From assembly GCA_964438705.1 (NCBI GenBank), contig CAYTKQ010000002.1:62001-126000 (forward strand): DNA of 64,000 bases. The letters are read 5' to 3'. This document shows positions 1 through 8,263 of this stretch, piece by piece. How positions within the stretch are numbered: the first letter of the stretch is position 1; the number at the start of each line of letters is the position of its first letter. A program made the translations under genes and the position numbers. This DNA is from Christensenella sp964438705. GTDB taxonomy: Bacteria; Bacillota; Clostridia; Christensenellales; Christensenellaceae. Below the pieces are notes generated by a model. The model did no database searches. It saw only the letters and a program-made list of their open reading frames with translations, and was not told the origin of the DNA.

Positions 1-4
1 GGCA

Positions 5-1333
5 ATGAGCAAAGCAAAAAAATTCGGTGCGGCAGGGGCAATCGTGCTGCTGGCGGTACTTGTGGGAGTTTTGGTTTTCATGACCGACAAGCCGGTAAAA
101 GCCGAGGGCAAATGGTTGAGCGAAAGGGAAACGGCGAGCATCGTTTCGATTGGAATTGTCGATGACGCGCAGGCGGTGTCGGTTTCCATTGAAAAACAGG
201 ATGGCATATGGCGCGCTTCGCATGGGAACGAAGTGAGCGCCGCACGGATGGCCTCCCTGCTGGCGGTGCTTGGGTATATGAAGGCGGAGGACGTGGCTGA
301 AAACGATGCGGGAACGGCAGAGTTTGGAACACAGACGCCGTCGCTGACCATAAACGCGGCCTACGAGGACGGAGCGGCGGACACCTATTATCTTGGGATT
401 TCTGTGCCCGGCAAGGGAACGTATCTGCAAAAAGCGCAGGATGAGGCGGTTTATCTTTTGGACGAACAGCGTTCCAAGACGTTGAAGGATTTTTCAAAAT
501 CCTTGTTCTCCATACCGCTCGATCAAGTAGATTTTAACAGGATCGTCGGCGTTTACCTGAATCATCCAACGTATGGAAACATGAACATCAACCGCTCGGA
601 AGCGCCGCGTTCAAAGGGTGATTTCTACTGGAATATGGCCAAGCCTTATCCTTATTACGCAAAGACGCAACGTGTGGAAAACATCATCGGTACAGTGGCA
701 GAAATCGGATGGGTAAAAATTTCGGCGGAGGGTCAGGCCGAAATGGAAGAGTTTGTCAAAACGGATGGGCCGTCCCTCACGCTTTATGACGGATCGGATC
801 GGGAGCTGCGGCTTACATTCGGCGAAACGACTGAAAACGACGTGTATGTCAGGCTCAACGATGAAAAGCAGATTTACCTGATGGATCAGGCTGTGCTGCG
901 GATTTTTGATGAAACACCGGAAGCAATGATCGACACGACATTTTATTATTACGAACCCACCTCGATCACAGAATGCGTGCTGCAATGGAACGGGGCGGAA
1001 ACGACGCTCGGTGCGTTGTGGATGCAGGACGGCGACATCAAGGCGCAGCGATATTTCCTCAACGGGAATGTCATTGCCGGAAGCGATTATCATGACCGTG
1101 CACAGATGTTTTCAGAATTGCAAATACAGCCGGAAAGCATCGCAAACGAGGCGTTGGGGGAAAGCATGGGCGCGATAGCGCTCAAGCGGCTGTCCCCGCC
1201 ATACGAACAAACGATACGGCTGTGGGGATTGCGCGATCGGCCGCAGGAAATCGGCGTGGATTACGGAAACGGCGTAATCGGGACGGTGAAAGCCGACGCG
1301 TTTGCCAGTCTGGCGGAGCAGATAGCCGCATAA
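5..1333 (+). CDS. DUF4340-family membrane-anchored extracytoplasmic protein
   Basis: 442 residues. An N-terminal hydrophobic segment (about residues 8-26, after MSKAKK) anchors a large extracytoplasmic region of beta-rich character, the usual plan of DUF4340 proteins. It resembles the DUF4340 protein at 61542-62837 in size, anchor and position: both end shortly before a sugar solute-binding lipoprotein gene. In other genomes DUF4340 proteins sit next to GldA/GldF/GldG-like ABC-2 transporter genes; those partners are expected just upstream of this window. The molecular role of the family is not established. The ATG is only four bases into the window, so the ribosome binding site cannot be seen and a start further upstream cannot be excluded. 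No promoter or clear terminator is seen in the 135 bases before the next gene. Confidence 0.75.
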   Translation: MSKAKKFGAAGAIVLLAVLVGVLVFMTDKPVKAEGKWLSERETASIVSIGIVDDAQAVSVSIEKQDGIWRASHGNEVSAARMASLLAVLGYMKAEDVAENDAGTAEFGTQTPSLTINAAYEDGAADTYYLGISVPGKGTYLQKAQDEAVYLLDEQRSKTLKDFSKSLFSIPLDQVDFNRIVGVYLNHPTYGNMNINRSEAPRSKGDFYWNMAKPYPYYAKTQRVENIIGTVAEIGWVKISAEGQAEMEEFVKTDGPSLTLYDGSDRELRLTFGETTENDVYVRLNDEKQIYLMDQAVLRIFDETPEAMIDTTFYYYEPTSITECVLQWNGAETTLGALWMQDGDIKAQRYFLNGNVIAGSDYHDRAQMFSELQIQPESIANEALGESMGAIALKRLSPPYEQTIRLWGLRDRPQEIGVDYGNGVIGTVKADAFASLAEQIAA

Positions 1334-1468
1334 AGCCGTTACAAAAAAATTTATTTTCCGCAAATTCTATATAGGAGGCCTTTGAAACAAATCTGCCAAT
1401 CCAGCGGAAACGGGAAGAGACCCAGATACTGGGGATCGCACAAACAATCATGTAAGGAGGAAAATTTT

Positions 1469-2638
1469 ATGAAAAAAGGTTTAGTGATCTTATTGGTGTG
1501 CGTCATGGTGATGCTGGCTGTAACGGCTTGCTCCGCACCGGCGGCCGCGCCCTCTGAAACGCCCTCGGCGGCGGAGGCAAGCGGCAGCGAGGTAGCGGCG
1601 AGCGAGAAGCCCGCGGAAGCCGACGGGGGAGCGAAATTTATCGCCTATGCAAACAAGGGTCTGGATTATTATTTCTGGACGGTATGTCAGGTAACGGCGC
1701 AAAAGGAAAGTGAAAGCCGCGGCTGGACGTTTGAAGCGGCGGACGCAAAGCTCGATAGTGCGAAACAGTTTGACCAGTTCGTAAACTTCATCAACAAGAA
1801 GCCTGACGCGATCATGGCGGATCCGAATGATTCCGAAGGTCTGATTGCGGCTGCGGATCAGGCGGTGGCGGCGGGAATTCCGGTCGCGATCGTCGACACG
1901 CCTTTGACGGGCGGCGACATTGCCGTTACGGTCGCGTTTGACAACTATGACGCCGGAACGCTGGCGGCTCAGGCGATCGTCAAAGCGCTGGAAGAAAAAT
2001 ACGGCGAACCGAAAGGCACAGTCGTGAACTGCTACGGCGCAATGAGCTCGGAAGCGTGGCGTCTGCGCAAGGAAGGCATGGACGCGGAATTCGCGAAGTA
2101 TCCGAACATCAAGTACGTTGAAGTACCGTGCGAAGGCGAGATTGCCAAGACGCAGGACGGCCTGCTGACGCAATTTGCGACAGGGATGGAAATCGACGCG
2201 GTGCATACCCCTTCGGATAACCCCGGCATGGGTCTTGTGTCCGCGCTGAAGATGCAGAACAAGTGGGTGAAGCGCGGTGAAGACGGACACGTTATCGTTG
2301 TCACGATCGACGGAGAACCGATTGCGAACAAATTCATCGAAGAAGGTTATTACGATTACTCGATCGCGCAGGATGGCTGGGCATATTCCGGCATCGCGAT
2401 CGAAATGCTGGACAAGTATTCGTTCAACGGGCAGGATGTACCGCTCGGACCGTATGAAAACAATAAGTATTATTGGGAAAAATGCGAGATCATCGATTCC
2501 GCGGCAGGCCCGTATGTAAAAGTACCTGCCTACGAAATCAATCCTGAAAATGCGACGGACCCGAGGCACTGGGGCGTTGTGGCAGAGAAGGAACTGGGCA
2601 TTCAGTATGACATGTCCGCAACGGAAGTACAGCAATAA
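1469..2638 (+). CDS. Sugar ABC transporter solute-binding lipoprotein (cassette 1)
   Basis: 389 residues, type I periplasmic-binding-protein fold of the ribose/galactose class (Peripla_BP_4). The N-terminus is a lipoprotein signal peptide with lipobox VTAC, cysteine 21, followed by an Ala/Ser/Glu-rich linker to about residue 55. The body shows the typical alternating Rossmann pattern, with the 'second-domain' segment containing SSEAWRLRKEG. The start at 1469 follows TAAGGAGG with ideal spacing; an in-frame ATG-less extension back to 1382 is possible but lacks a signal peptide at its start. It should capture a monosaccharide or polyol outside the membrane and deliver it to the permease at 4284. 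It heads a solute-binding protein/ATPase/permease operon; a strong stem-loop separates it from the ATPase gene. Ligand cannot be predicted from sequence alone. Confidence 0.9.
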   Translation: MKKGLVILLVCVMVMLAVTACSAPAAAPSETPSAAEASGSEVAASEKPAEADGGAKFIAYANKGLDYYFWTVCQVTAQKESESRGWTFEAADAKLDSAKQFDQFVNFINKKPDAIMADPNDSEGLIAAADQAVAAGIPVAIVDTPLTGGDIAVTVAFDNYDAGTLAAQAIVKALEEKYGEPKGTVVNCYGAMSSEAWRLRKEGMDAEFAKYPNIKYVEVPCEGEIAKTQDGLLTQFATGMEIDAVHTPSDNPGMGLVSALKMQNKWVKRGEDGHVIVVTIDGEPIANKFIEEGYYDYSIAQDGWAYSGIAIEMLDKYSFNGQDVPLGPYENNKYYWEKCEIIDSAAGPYVKVPAYEINPENATDPRHWGVVAEKELGIQYDMSATEVQQ

Positions 2639-2661
2639 AGCACATGAAACAAATGCACCTG

Positions 2662-2676
2662 TTGACGTAACGTCAA
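2662..2676 (+). other. Short perfect inverted repeat
   Basis: TTGACG-TAA-CGTCAA, six paired bases around a three-base loop, lying just after the solute-binding protein gene and before the larger stem-loop at 2711-2747. It could be part of an mRNA 3'-stabilising structure or an operator; the sequence does not decide. Confidence 0.35.
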
Positions 2677-2710
2677 TCAGCGTGTGACTTAGGTCAAAAC
2701 CATGATTGCG

Positions 2711-2747
2711 GGGCGGCCTTGCGGATTGCAACGCCAAAAGGCTGCCC
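2711..2747 (+). other. Intercistronic stem-loop between solute-binding protein and ATPase genes
   Basis: GGGCGGCCTT (2711-2720) pairs with AAGGCTGCCC (2738-2747) with one G-U wobble. There is no T tract, so it is more likely an mRNA-stabilising or partial-attenuating hairpin than a full terminator. Such structures let the binding protein be made in excess over the membrane components. Similar hairpins occur at the same place in the cassettes at 31768 and 40939. Confidence 0.6.
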
Positions 2748-2775
2748 GGCAACGGTTTAGAGGAGGAGAAGTTGA

Positions 2776-4287
2776 GTGGATAGCAACGTAGTGCTCGAAG
2801 TAAAAAATATCAGCAAACATTTCGGGGCGACAAAAGCATTGCGGGATGTCAATCTAAAACTTGAAAGAGGGACGACGCATTCGCTTGTCGGCAGAAATGG
2901 TGCGGGGAAAAGTACGCTCGTCAACATCATCGCGGGCGCGTATAAGCAAGATTCCGGAGAGGTTTTGTTCGAAGGGAAGGATATTACGCATTTATCCTTA
3001 AAGGAGCGCCAGCACGACGGAATATGCCTTGTGCCGCAGCACGCAAGCATCGTGCCCAACATGACGGTCGCCGAAAATATTTCGATTGGAATGTGGCCGA
3101 AAACAAAGCTTGGGCTGGTCGACTGGAAGCAGATGAATAAAAGGGCTGCCGAGGTCATGGAAGAATTCGGTATGCATCTGGAACCGCATATGCTGCTGCG
3201 CGATTTGACGCCGGTAGATCAACGGAAGGTCAACATTGTGAAAGCCCTGTTCGGCGGCGGAAAGCTGATTATTCTGGATGAACCGACGACTTCCCTTTCG
3301 GTAGAGGATCGCAACAGCCTCTTTCATTTCGTGAAGGAGCATGCGGCAAAGGGGATTACATTCGTATTGATCTCCCACTATTTAGAAGAGATATTGAACG
3401 TTTCGGACGATATTACCGTCATTCGCGACGGGGAATCCTTCAGCGGCGTTATGGAAGACAAGAATTCTCAGGACGAGCTGGCGCAGCTCATCGCGGGCGA
3501 AGATGTGGAACTCACATACAGAGATCCAAACAAGGTGCTGAGTGACGAAGTCATATTGGAGTGCGAGGGCGTGAGCGCAAAATATCTGGAGCCGACCTCG
3601 CTGAAATTTCATAAAGGTGAGATCGTTGGCATGGTCGGGTTCCCAGGGTCGGGCGCGCGTGAAATATGCAGAACCGTATATGGTCTTAACCCGAAGACAG
3701 GCGGGACGATCAAGGTGAACGGCGAAGCGGTGAAGATCACAAACGAAGGAGATGCGCTCAAGCATAAGATTTGCTATCTCCCCGACGACCGCCATGCATA
3801 CGGCATCGTGCCGATCATGTCGATCAAGGAAAATATCGGACTCTCATCCCTGTATGGAAAGCTGAAAAAGAACTTTGGCATCATCGATTTGAAAAAGGAA
3901 GAGAGCATCGCAGAGCATTCCTTGCAGGCCTTAAACATCAAAGCGGAATCCATTGAAGCGCCTGCCAGCAGCCTTTCGGGCGGAAACCAGCAAAAGGTGG
4001 TGCTTGGAAAGGTACTTGCGTGCGATCCTGCCGTGCTGATCCTCGATGAGCCGACGATCGGCATCGACATCAAGAGCAGGGAAGAGATCATGAAACAAAT
4101 TCAGAACCTAACGGATCATCTGGGCGTGTGCGTGATCTATCTGACCAATGATTTTGACGAACTGCTGCGGATTTCGGATCGAATTGTGATATTCAACGGC
4201 GGTTGGGTGGTCGAAGACATCATGAACAGCGACGACCTCGTGCCGGAAAAAATAATTGAAATCAGAGATATGGAGAAGGCGCTATGA
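2776..4287 (+). CDS. Sugar ABC transporter ATPase, double NBD (RbsA/MglA type, cassette 1)
   Basis: 503 residues with two ABC domains, the layout of RbsA/MglA/XylG. Domain 1 has an intact Walker A (GRNGAGKST) and Walker B (LIILDEPTTSL) with the degenerate signature usual for this family (LTPVDQRKV). Domain 2 has a degenerate Walker A (GFPGSGARE, no lysine), a full signature LSGGNQQKV and Walker B LILDEPTIGID. The start is a GTG at 2776, chosen because AGGAGGAG at 2761-2768 is correctly spaced and the neighbouring TTG frame closes at once. It powers import through the permease whose gene overlaps its 3' end by four bases (ATGA). Confidence 0.93.
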   Translation: MDSNVVLEVKNISKHFGATKALRDVNLKLERGTTHSLVGRNGAGKSTLVNIIAGAYKQDSGEVLFEGKDITHLSLKERQHDGICLVPQHASIVPNMTVAENISIGMWPKTKLGLVDWKQMNKRAAEVMEEFGMHLEPHMLLRDLTPVDQRKVNIVKALFGGGKLIILDEPTTSLSVEDRNSLFHFVKEHAAKGITFVLISHYLEEILNVSDDITVIRDGESFSGVMEDKNSQDELAQLIAGEDVELTYRDPNKVLSDEVILECEGVSAKYLEPTSLKFHKGEIVGMVGFPGSGAREICRTVYGLNPKTGGTIKVNGEAVKITNEGDALKHKICYLPDDRHAYGIVPIMSIKENIGLSSLYGKLKKNFGIIDLKKEESIAEHSLQALNIKAESIEAPASSLSGGNQQKVVLGKVLACDPAVLILDEPTIGIDIKSREEIMKQIQNLTDHLGVCVIYLTNDFDELLRISDRIVIFNGGWVVEDIMNSDDLVPEKIIEIRDMEKAL

Positions 4288-5279
4288 ACCAATTATTGAA
4301 AACAAATGATAGAGCACAAAAAATCAAAGACGGACTGATCAACAATATCGTTTGGGTTCTGTTGCTGTGTGGCATCATCATTTTTGTCATTCTGCGACCA
4401 GAATACTTTAATCCGTTTGTCAATCCACTGCTGTATTTTAACATCCCAATGCAGGCGGCGGTGATGGGTGTGCTGACGATCGGCCTTGCGGGAACGCTGC
4501 TTTTGGGCGATATCGACTTGTCGCTGGTGGGCGTGATGGCGTTTTCGGCGGCGACGGGCGTGTTGATTTACAAAGAGACGGGGATGCCCGCAATCCTGGC
4601 AATGATCATTATGGTAGCGATTGGCGCGGCGGTCGGGTTTATCAACGGCCTGCTGATCGCAAAGCTGAAAACGGTATCGCTGATCGAAACTTTGGCGATG
4701 AACACAACCTTGGCCGGTGTGGTGCTCGCCATAACGAGAGGGCGCACGATCACAGTTGCCGAGCCGGATTTCATCACGCTTGGTCAGGGCAAGCTGTTCG
4801 ATGTGCTGCCCTATCTGATCATCGTGCTGATCGTCGTATATATCATCATGTGGGTCGTGTGGCGCAAGACGGCGCTTGGGCGCAGCATGTTCGCGGTTGG
4901 CGGAAACGCAAACTGCGCGCGCGTATCCGGCATCAATGTAGACAAGACGAGAATTGCGGCATTCACGATTTCGGGTCTGATGGCAGGGCTTGCGGGGGTC
5001 ATGCTTTCCTCTAAAATGGGCTCCATCAACAGCGTGTTCGGCTCGTCATACTCGATGGATATCATCGCTGCCGCAGTCATCGGCGGAACATCGCTCTCGG
5101 GCGGCGTAGGCAAAATTTCCGGCGTACTGGGCGGCGTCATATTGCTCAATTTTGTGCAGGTGGGCTTGCAGGTGTTTGGACTGGATTCCTACTTTGTTCA
5201 AATGGCGACGGGGCTCATCATCCTGCTGGCTGTGCTGATCGATTCGCTGCGCATTCGCTATCAAAGCAGGGATATGTAA
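4284..5279 (+). CDS. Sugar ABC transporter permease (RbsC type, cassette 1)
   Basis: 331 residues, highly hydrophobic with about nine or ten membrane segments, matching BPD_transp_2/RbsC permeases. Family features seen include the loop with FAVGGNANCARVSGI before the second half of the protein and the glycine-rich GGTSLSGGVGKISG segment near the C-terminus. It overlaps the ATPase stop codon (ATGA), so translation is probably coupled. Works as a homodimer with the RbsA-like ATPase to import a sugar or polyol. It is followed after 79 bases by the catabolic genes, supporting one operon for uptake and breakdown. Confidence 0.93.
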   Translation: MNQLLKTNDRAQKIKDGLINNIVWVLLLCGIIIFVILRPEYFNPFVNPLLYFNIPMQAAVMGVLTIGLAGTLLLGDIDLSLVGVMAFSAATGVLIYKETGMPAILAMIIMVAIGAAVGFINGLLIAKLKTVSLIETLAMNTTLAGVVLAITRGRTITVAEPDFITLGQGKLFDVLPYLIIVLIVVYIIMWVVWRKTALGRSMFAVGGNANCARVSGINVDKTRIAAFTISGLMAGLAGVMLSSKMGSINSVFGSSYSMDIIAAAVIGGTSLSGGVGKISGVLGGVILLNFVQVGLQVFGLDSYFVQMATGLIILLAVLIDSLRIRYQSRDM

Positions 5280-5358
5280 AAAGGCATAATGCGCTCTTCT
5301 TAACGGAAAGACCGGGGGTCTGTCGGCACCGGCGCCGTTTCGTATATGAGGTGTAAAT

Positions 5359-6366
5359 ATGAAAGCGATTTATTTGGACAGTGTTCAAAAATTGTCCGAA
5401 CGGGATTTGTTTGTCCCAAAAATGGGGGAAAAGCAGGTTCTCGTAAAGGTCAAGGCGGTAGGGATCTGCGGCTCCGACGTGCACTATTGGGAAAAAGGAA
5501 ACATCGGATCGTTTGTTGTACGCGAACCAATGATACTTGGGCACGAATGCGCGGGCATCGTGGAGGACGCGGGCGGTGCGGTTCGCCTCAAACGGGGAGA
5601 CCGCGTCGTGATCGAACCCGGCGTGCCGTGTCATACATGTGAGTTTTGCCTAAAGGGACAATACAATCTTTGCCCCAACATCCATTTTTTTGCGACGCCG
5701 CCGGATGACGGATGTCTGGCGGAATATGTGGCATTTGACGCAAATTTTGTATTCCCGATCCCGGATGAAATTGATGATTTCGGGCTGGCGACGCTGGCAG
5801 AACCCATTGCGGTGGGAATATTTGCCACCAACCGTTTGCGTCCCGCGCTCGGGGACAGGGCGGTTGTGTTCGGGGCAGGTGTGATTGGCATCGCCTGTAT
5901 GCTTGCGGCGAAGGCGGCGGGATGCAGGGAGGTGACGGTGGCGGATATCCGCGCCGACCGATTGGCACGCGCAAAGGAACTGGGGGCGGATCATGTGATT
6001 GATTTGAAACAGGAAGCGCCTCCGGCAGCATATTTTGACGTCGGCTATGAGGCGACGGGCGCGGACGCGTGCTTCACGCATCTTGCCGTGTGCATGAAAA
6101 GCGGCGGGAAGGTGGCTGCCGTCGGGTTGGGGCCGGACACGCAAACATTTCCCATGGTGGAATTTGTATGCAGGGAAATCGCGCTTCTGCCGACGTTCCG
6201 CTATGCAAATTCTTTTCCGGCAGCGCTCCATTTGCTTCGGACGCATCGCGAAGAATTGAAAAAGCTGCTGACACACAGAATGCCCTTCACATTAAACGGC
6301 GTGGAAGAAGCGATCCAAACATCGTTTGGCGATCCAAGCGCCTGCAAAGTGATCATAGATTTCTAA
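5359..6366 (+). CDS. Zinc-dependent polyol/sugar dehydrogenase (MDR, sorbitol dehydrogenase-like)
   Basis: 335 residues, medium-chain dehydrogenase. Catalytic-zinc ligands are visible as Cys37 (GICGSD), His62-Glu63 (GHE) and Glu148 (LAEP), the sorbitol-dehydrogenase pattern. The structural-zinc lobe has Cys91, Cys94, Cys97 and Cys105. The NAD(P)-binding fold is marked by GAGVIG at about 172-177. Likely oxidises a polyol to a ketose, or the reverse; xylitol, arabitol, sorbitol or related compounds are possible. The start follows GAGGTG. It sits between the importer and a kinase-transketolase set, consistent with making a ketose for phosphorylation. Confidence 0.88.
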   Translation: MKAIYLDSVQKLSERDLFVPKMGEKQVLVKVKAVGICGSDVHYWEKGNIGSFVVREPMILGHECAGIVEDAGGAVRLKRGDRVVIEPGVPCHTCEFCLKGQYNLCPNIHFFATPPDDGCLAEYVAFDANFVFPIPDEIDDFGLATLAEPIAVGIFATNRLRPALGDRAVVFGAGVIGIACMLAAKAAGCREVTVADIRADRLARAKELGADHVIDLKQEAPPAAYFDVGYEATGADACFTHLAVCMKSGGKVAAVGLGPDTQTFPMVEFVCREIALLPTFRYANSFPAALHLLRTHREELKKLLTHRMPFTLNGVEEAIQTSFGDPSACKVIIDF

Positions 6367-6401
6367 AAATAAGACGCATAACTCAGAAAGGAAAAAGAAA
6401 A

Positions 6402-6803
6402 ATGAAACATATTGTGAATGTAGGGAAGCGTGAACCGGATAACGACCAGAGGAGCTTGCGCGCGCGTGTGCTTCCAAGAGAAAAAGAGGTGCTGCGCGAT
6501 ACGTATTACCTGATCGATGAGAAAGCGGGACCGTCCCTACGGATCACCTGCGGACATACGACAGTCTATCCCACCGGAAGCACCACAGGGCATACGCACG
6601 ACGATATGGAAGAGATTTATTACTTTATATCGGGTGAGGGCGTGATGGTTGTCGGCGATGATGAATTCCCCGTGCATGCGGGAGATTGCCTCTATGTTCC
6701 GCCGGGAGAATTTCACACGACGATCCAAAAAGGGATTTTGCCGCTTGTGTTTGTGTGGAATACCTGCAAGGTGGATGGGGACGAAAAGAAAAAAGGGGAA
6801 TAA
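6402..6803 (+). CDS. Small cupin-domain protein
   Basis: 133 residues, single cupin. Motif 1 is GHTHDDMEE (His, His and Glu metal ligands) followed by the beta-strand segment, and motif 2 is PPGEFHTT with the third His. Small cupins in sugar operons are often sugar or sugar-phosphate isomerases/epimerases, or ligand sensors. No dedicated catalytic signature is seen, so the function stays open. The start at 6402 (MKHIVNVG) is preferred because AAAGGAAAAAG lies just upstream and the longer in-frame extension runs through the end of the previous gene. Separated from the aldehyde dehydrogenase gene by only five bases, so very likely co-translated with it. Confidence 0.75.
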   Translation: MKHIVNVGKREPDNDQRSLRARVLPREKEVLRDTYYLIDEKAGPSLRITCGHTTVYPTGSTTGHTHDDMEEIYYFISGEGVMVVGDDEFPVHAGDCLYVPPGEFHTTIQKGILPLVFVWNTCKVDGDEKKKGE

Positions 6804-6808
6804 GCGAA

Positions 6809-8248
6809 ATGATAAATAAGCTTTTGATCAACGGAGAATGGAAAGACGCCGCGGATAACAACACATTTGATGTCGTAGACCCGAGGACGGGAAAAGCGTT
6901 TGCGCATGTTCCTAAGGTGACGGAGCAGGATGTGGCGGATGCGGTGGACGCGGCGGATCAAGCATTTGAGGAATGGTCGGGTTTGAATGTGTTCAAGCGT
7001 TCCGCGATCCTGCGCAGGGCCGGCCTCATTGTGCAAAGCCAAGCGGAAGAGATCGCCAAGGTGATGAGCCAGGAGCAGGGGAAACCCTATCAGGAAGCTC
7101 TGGGCGAGGTGAAAAAAGGCGCCGAGATTTTGCAGTATTATGCGGAGGAAGGCGAACGCGTATATGGCAGGATCATACCGAACGCGGACGAGAATACGAC
7201 GAGCATGGTCGTGTATCAGCCGATCGGCGTGTGCGCGGCGATTTCGCCGTGGAATTATCCAATCGAGCTTTTGGCCTGGAAGGTGGGTGCTGCGCTGGTT
7301 TCAGGCTGTACGCTCGTGTGCAAGCTGCCGTCCGAAACACCTCTCAGTCCGCTGATGTTCATCCAGTGTGTGATGGATGCGGGGCTGCCTGCCGGCGTGA
7401 TCAACGCCATCACCGGCGCTGGCCGTGATGTGGGCGGATGGCTGCTCGACAACCCGAAGGTCAAGAAGGTTGCGTTTACCGGATCGACCAACGTGGGAAA
7501 AACGGTATTTGCCTCGTGTGTGCAATCGCTGCGCAAAAGCTCGATGGAGCTTGGAGGCAGCCTGCCCATGCTGGTGTTTAAGGATTGCGACCTCGACGCG
7601 GCCGTAAAAGGCGCCGTCCGGCGCTCATTCCGCAACATGGGGCAAATTTGTATCGCCGTGAACCGCATCTATGTGGAAAAGGAAATCTACGAGCCGTTCC
7701 TCCAGAAATTCAAGGAAGCGACCGAAAAGCTTACGGTTGGTGACGGACTGAATCACGATGTGGATTTGGGGCCGATGTGCAACAAAAACGGCGTTGCGAC
7801 TGTGGAAGATCATGTGCGTGATGCCGTTGAAAAGGGCGCGATGCTGCTGACAGGCGGTGAAAAGGCCGTGGTGGACGGTTTTGAAGGCGGCTATTGGTAT
7901 CGTCCCACCATCCTCGCCGATGTGTCTCACAAAATGAAAATCATGACGGAGGAGACCTTCGGGCCTGCTGTGGGCGTGATGCCGTTCGAGACGATGGAAG
8001 AGGCGATCCGCATGGCTAACGACTGCGAATATGGCCTCGCGGCGATCGTCTATACGCAAAACCTGACGACAGCCGAGACATGCGCGCGCCGCATCGACGC
8101 GGGCAACGTCGCGATCAACAATGTGGACGCGGGCGTCATCAACGCGCCGTACGGCGGCTGGAAATCCTCGGGATTCGGTCATGAGCATGGCCCGGAGGGG
8201 CTGCGGGAATATTTCCATGTCAAACACATACGCCTGCATATCATATAG
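6809..8248 (+). CDS. Aldehyde dehydrogenase, probably NADP-preferring
   Basis: 479 residues, standard length for the ALDH superfamily. Key residues are Asn149 (PWNYP), Lys172, Glu247 in ELGG, and catalytic Cys281 (MGQICIAV); the cofactor loop FTGSTNVG is at about 223-230. In the Lys172 motif (KLPSETP) the position that is Glu in NAD-specific enzymes (KPAE) is Ser, as in NADP-dependent succinate-semialdehyde dehydrogenase; this suggests NADP use. Candidate substrates are succinate- or 2-oxoglutarate-semialdehyde, glycolaldehyde or lactaldehyde. A longer in-frame start at 6686 would overlap the cupin gene and is rejected. A DapA-family gene in the same operon makes a Weimberg-like or aldolase-derived aldehyde substrate plausible. 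Confidence 0.88.
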   Translation: MINKLLINGEWKDAADNNTFDVVDPRTGKAFAHVPKVTEQDVADAVDAADQAFEEWSGLNVFKRSAILRRAGLIVQSQAEEIAKVMSQEQGKPYQEALGEVKKGAEILQYYAEEGERVYGRIIPNADENTTSMVVYQPIGVCAAISPWNYPIELLAWKVGAALVSGCTLVCKLPSETPLSPLMFIQCVMDAGLPAGVINAITGAGRDVGGWLLDNPKVKKVAFTGSTNVGKTVFASCVQSLRKSSMELGGSLPMLVFKDCDLDAAVKGAVRRSFRNMGQICIAVNRIYVEKEIYEPFLQKFKEATEKLTVGDGLNHDVDLGPMCNKNGVATVEDHVRDAVEKGAMLLTGGEKAVVDGFEGGYWYRPTILADVSHKMKIMTEETFGPAVGVMPFETMEEAIRMANDCEYGLAAIVYTQNLTTAETCARRIDAGNVAINNVDAGVINAPYGGWKSSGFGHEHGPEGLREYFHVKHIRLHII

Positions 8249-8263
8249 ATCGGGGGTGGCAAA